Assembly (NCBI GenBank): GCA_031551755.1
Contig: JAVBNE010000120.1
Span: 1 to 32,711 of the forward strand
Source: JAVBMU01 sp031551755
GTDB lineage: Bacteria > Actinomycetota > Actinomycetes > Actinomycetales > Cellulomonadaceae
DNA: 32,711 bases
Reading direction: 5' to 3'
The notes beneath the pieces were generated by a model. That model was not told the origin of the DNA, made no database searches, and saw nothing but the letters and a program-made list of their open reading frames with translations. Positions 30,609 to 32,711 of this stretch are shown here, piece by piece; position 1 is the stretch's first letter; the number at the start of each line of letters is the position of its first letter. The translations under genes were made by a program, and so were the position numbers.

Positions 30609-31071
30609 TGCCGAGGTCCCGCCGGAGCTTGGCGACATGGCCCGTGGCCTTCACGTTGTACTGCGCCAACTCGACCGTGCCGTCGTCGGCGACCACCACT
30701 GTCGATCGGATCACACCAGTGACGGTCTTGCCGTATAGCTTCTTCTCGCCCCAAGCGCCGTAGGCGGTCAGCACAGTGCGCTCAGGATCCGAAGCGAGCG
30801 GGAAGTTGAGCTGCTCGGCCTCCGCGAACCGTTCCAGCTTCGGCAACGCATCCGGTGAGACGCCGATGACGCTCAACCTGGCCGACTTGAGTGAGGCCAA
30901 CGAATCGCGGAAGTCACACGCCTGCTTGGTGCACCCAGGGGTCCCGGCTGCTGGGTAGAAGTAGACGACGACCCGCTGCCCGCGCAGATCGGCCAACGAA
31001 ACGGTGCCCCCACCGGCAGTCGGGAGGGTGAACTCGGGGGCGACATCGCCAACGGCAAGACGAGTGGACAT
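30595..31071 (-). CDS. bcp: Thiol peroxidase, BCP/PrxQ-type peroxiredoxin
   Basis: A 158-residue peroxiredoxin. The core reads VGDVAPEFTLPTAGGGTVSL, then VVVYFYPAAGTPGCTKQACD with peroxidatic Cys47 and a second Cys at 52 (C-x4-C, the atypical 2-Cys BCP type). VIGVSPDALPKLERFAEAEQ and AYGAWGEKKLYGKTVTGVIR complete the fold. It reduces hydroperoxides in the cytoplasm using thioredoxin; the thioredoxin at 29339 is a candidate donor. The ATG at 31071 has AGGAG 4 bases upstream; longer in-frame starts lack this. It is divergent from the GroES-like gene. Confidence 0.95.
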   Translation of the reverse strand: MSTRLAVGDVAPEFTLPTAGGGTVSLADLRGQRVVVYFYPAAGTPGCTKQACDFRDSLASLKSARLSVIGVSPDALPKLERFAEAEQLNFPLASDPERTVLTAYGAWGEKKLYGKTVTGVIRSTVVVADDGTVELAQYNVKATGHVAKLRRDLGIDPS

Positions 31072-31117
31072 GAGACTCCTGACGGCTCGGGTGGGATTCG
31101 AGACTAGTCGACCCGGG

Positions 31118-31123
31118 TAGCGT
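31118..31123 (+). promoter_or_regulatory. -10 box of a leaderless promoter (GroES-like gene)
   Basis: TAGCGT, 6 bases (GGGGCC), then the GTG at 31130. The GGGGCC spacer is the same as in the transporter-operon promoter at 29226-29231. Confidence 0.55.
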
Positions 31124-31129
31124 GGGGCC

Positions 31130-31465
31130 GTGAGCACGACACCCCGGACCGGCCCCCTGGGCATCCGCATGCTGCACGACCGACTGTTGGTCGAGCCCGA
31201 GTCCGACAACGCCGAACGCCAGTCATCGGCGGGGCTGGTCATACCCGCGACGGCTGCCGGCCCCAAACGTCTCGCCTGGGCTGCCGTCGCGGCAGTCGGG
31301 GAACACGTGCGCCAAGTCGGCGTCGGTGATCGGGTGCTCTTCGACCCGGACGAACGTGCCGAGGTCGAACTGAACTCGACCTCCTACGTGCTGCTACGCG
31401 AACGAGACGTGCACGCCGTCGCACAGGCCAACGCTGAGGACGGACCCACAGGGCTGTACCTCTGA
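31130..31465 (+). CDS. GroES/Cpn10-like protein (orphan paralogue)
   Basis: A 111-residue protein with the Cpn10 pattern: IRMLHDRLLVEPESDNAERQ, then SSAGLVIPATAAG (mobile-loop position, with the hydrophobic L-V-I triplet), VAAVGEHVRQVGVGDRVLFD, and STSYVLLRERDVHAVAQ. Compared with canonical GroES it lacks the roof hairpin segment after A-V-G and has an Ala-rich replacement for the K-P-Q-x-G-x-V strand. There is no groEL next to it. It may bind a chaperonin or have left that role; similar proteins beside bcp occur in actinobacteria as far as I recall. Confidence 0.85.
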   Translation: MSTTPRTGPLGIRMLHDRLLVEPESDNAERQSSAGLVIPATAAGPKRLAWAAVAAVGEHVRQVGVGDRVLFDPDERAEVELNSTSYVLLRERDVHAVAQANAEDGPTGLYL

Positions 31466-31518
31466 GGTCCCCAAGAGTCGTTGTTGCTCAGCTCACACGA
31501 TCCACGACCGGATCGAGT

Positions 31519-31547
31519 TTGGCAGCACGGCCATTGCCCGCTAGTGT
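31519..31547 (+). promoter_or_regulatory. Promoter of tRNA-Lys
   Basis: TTGGCA (31519-31524), 17 bases, TAGTGT (31542-31547). Start of transcription is predicted about 4 bases before the mature tRNA. Confidence 0.65.
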
Positions 31548-31557
31548 TTCTTCTCGC

Positions 31558-31633
<76 letters not shown>

Positions 31634-31638
31634 GCTCA

Positions 31639-31670
31639 GACCCCTCGTCCGACACCAGGCGAGGGGTTTC
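31639..31670 (+). terminator. Terminator of tRNA-Lys
   Basis: ACCCCTCG (31640-31647) pairs with CGAGGGGT (31660-31667), with a 12-base loop and a TTTC tail. It is homologous to the tRNA-Leu terminator. Confidence 0.75.
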
Positions 31671-31707
31671 TGCTTTGCCGAACAGCCAGTCGAAGGAGAC
31701 GTCGAGG
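31669..31707 (+). repeat. 39-bp inverted repeat, copy 2 (beside tRNA-Lys)
   Basis: Identical to the reverse complement of 30422-30460. The two copies face each other about 1.2 kb apart and enclose tRNA-Leu, bcp, the GroES-like gene and tRNA-Lys. Confidence 0.9.
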
Positions 31708-31751
31708 GCCTTGGAGACGGCCATCAGGTCGTTCCTTGGCCCGAAGACTGA

Positions 31752-31967
31752 CTACCTTCGCGGCCTTTCGAGTAGTGAAGTCCTCGGGGTCGTCGCCAGT
31801 AAAGCCATCGCCGATGACTGTTCAGCACGATCGCAGTGATCCGGTCAATAGGCCGAAAGTCCCCACGAGCAAACCCCTACGGCAATTCCAGGGAGGGTCG
31901 GTGCTGCTGCTAGCCTGAGCCGACTCTCTGTCGGCTCTGATGCCGCCTCACCGAAGGACCCACAAAA
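31752..31967. other. Non-coding stretch between HTH remnant and lipoprotein gene
   Basis: No gene is supported. Near its end, TAGCCT (31911-31916) directly precedes a perfect 8-bp hairpin, GAGCCGAC (31917-31924) and GTCGGCTC (31930-31937). The hairpin could be a terminator or an operator over the lipoprotein promoter. Confidence 0.45.
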
Positions 31968-32498
31968 ATGTCACGCACCACAGTCATCTCTCGACTCGCC
32001 GTTGCCACGATCGGAGCGGTTGCCCTTGTAGGAACGATGACGGCCTGCGGCGCCGACGAGCCGAAACGCGATGAGCCCAGCGGTCAGATCACGGAAGCCT
32101 CGGATGCGGATGTGTTCGCGCTGCAGGTGGGTGACTGCTTCAACTCGGCCGATCTTGAGGCGGAGATCGAAGAGGTCCCGGTCGTCCCATGCGGCGAGAT
32201 GCACGACTCTGAGATCTACGCGGAGCACAAGATGGCGAAGGGCGACTACCCCGGAGAGACCGTCGTCGACGCCAAGGCAGAGGAGTTCTGCGAGGCGGAG
32301 TTCGCGACGTTCTTCGGTTCTGCTGTCGACGAACAGGACCCGGAGGCCGAGAAGCTCTACGCGTGGTGGCCGCTGACACCGACCTCCGAGGGATGGAAGC
32401 GCCTCGACGACCGTGTCATTCAGTGCGTCGCCGCCCCCTACGACGAAAGCGAACAGGTCACTGGCTCACTCAAGGGAGTGGGAGCCGCGGCCAAGTAG
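31968..32498 (+). CDS. Septum-formation-family lipoprotein
   Basis: A 176-residue protein with signal peptide MSRTTVISRLAVATIGAVAL and lipobox MTAC (Cys near residue 27). The mature domain has FALQVGDCFNSADLEAEIEE, then VPVVPCGEMHDSEIYAEHKM and EFCEAEFATFFGS, and ends in QCVAAPYDE. The G-D-C-F, V-P-C-x-x-x-H-x-x-E and late C-x-A pattern with paired cysteines is that of the actinobacterial septum-formation domain family. It is probably an envelope lipoprotein; the link of the family to cell division is by name and limited evidence. GAAGG lies about 11 bases before the ATG. Confidence 0.85.
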   Translation: MSRTTVISRLAVATIGAVALVGTMTACGADEPKRDEPSGQITEASDADVFALQVGDCFNSADLEAEIEEVPVVPCGEMHDSEIYAEHKMAKGDYPGETVVDAKAEEFCEAEFATFFGSAVDEQDPEAEKLYAWWPLTPTSEGWKRLDDRVIQCVAAPYDESEQVTGSLKGVGAAAK

Positions 32499-32711
32499 GC
32501 CTGTCTCGGGGCTTTGTGGGGCGCGGCGGGGGGGGTGGCGCCCCAAGCCCCCGGGGGGGGGGCCGCGCGACCCCCCCTGCCATGCGGCGGGTCCGCGGGC
32601 GCCCCGCCGGGGGGGGGGGGTGGGTTGTGGGGGGGGGGCCCACCGGGGGGGTTGGGGGCGGCGCCCCCGGGGGGCGCCCCAAAAACCCCCCGAGACAGGC
32701 CTACTTGGCCG
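32488..32711. repeat. Terminal fold-back with G/C homopolymer filler
   Basis: The 24 bases at 32488-32511, spanning the lipoprotein stop codon, recur exactly as the reverse complement at 32688-32711. Between them, 32512-32687 consists of runs of G and C interspersed with a few other bases. No coding or RNA feature is credible here. The structure is most simply explained as a contig-end artefact. Confidence 0.85.

Noticed and set aside
32470..32682. 70-codon reverse ORF rich in Pro/Arg/Gly
   Set aside because: Translation of homopolymer G/C filler in the suspected artefact.

Overview
The window is high-GC DNA from an actinobacterium, most likely Micrococcales or Propionibacteriales; the sequence alone does not settle the order. 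The evidence is actinobacteria-typical families (DUF3039, DUF2017, DUF3054, DUF4916, a septum-formation lipoprotein, ClpS next to DUF2017 and murI, rph next to rdgB), frequent GTG starts and many promoters whose -10 box lies 6-7 nt before the start codon.

Layout. 1-3057 is an accessory patch. A 3' stub of one IS3-type transposase and a nested, broken second IS3-type element flank a secreted amidase-like protein and a lipoprotein. 3058-8288 holds a membrane protein, a DUF937 protein, a winged-helix-like regulator divergent from a short PEP-utilising enzyme, a VOC protein and an unassigned Rossmann-like protein. 8480-14804 is an amino-sugar locus: ROK repressor, ABC solute-binding lipoprotein, two permeases, ROK kinase and NagB, with no ATPase and no nagA. 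14834-16974 is a coupled DUF3039-helicase pair. 16999-23261 is a conserved housekeeping block: pncB (reverse), clpS, DUF2017, murI, a metallo-beta-lactamase-fold protein, rph, rdgB and DUF3054 (reverse). 23373-25055 is an ABC-F ATPase. 25098-29225 (reverse) is a four-gene operon (GPH-type transporter, sphingosine-phosphate-lyase-like PLP enzyme, DUF4916 NUDIX protein, flavodoxin-like protein) in which every junction is a 4-nt overlap. 29339-32498 holds a thioredoxin, a cupin, tRNA-Leu, Bcp, a GroES-like protein, tRNA-Lys and a septum-formation lipoprotein, with toxin and HTH gene debris beside the two tRNAs.

The least explained features are these. The 3' ends of tRNA-Leu and tRNA-Lys abut inverted copies of the same HTH-gene remnant, including 39 identical bases. 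The 404-residue PEP-utilising enzyme has ATP-grasp and phospho-His domains but no substrate domain. The 320-residue Rossmann-like protein at 7326 has no clear family. About ten genes look leaderless, and the amidase/lipoprotein pair sits between IS debris. The last ~200 bases form a G/C-homopolymer fold-back that looks like an assembly or sequencing artefact.
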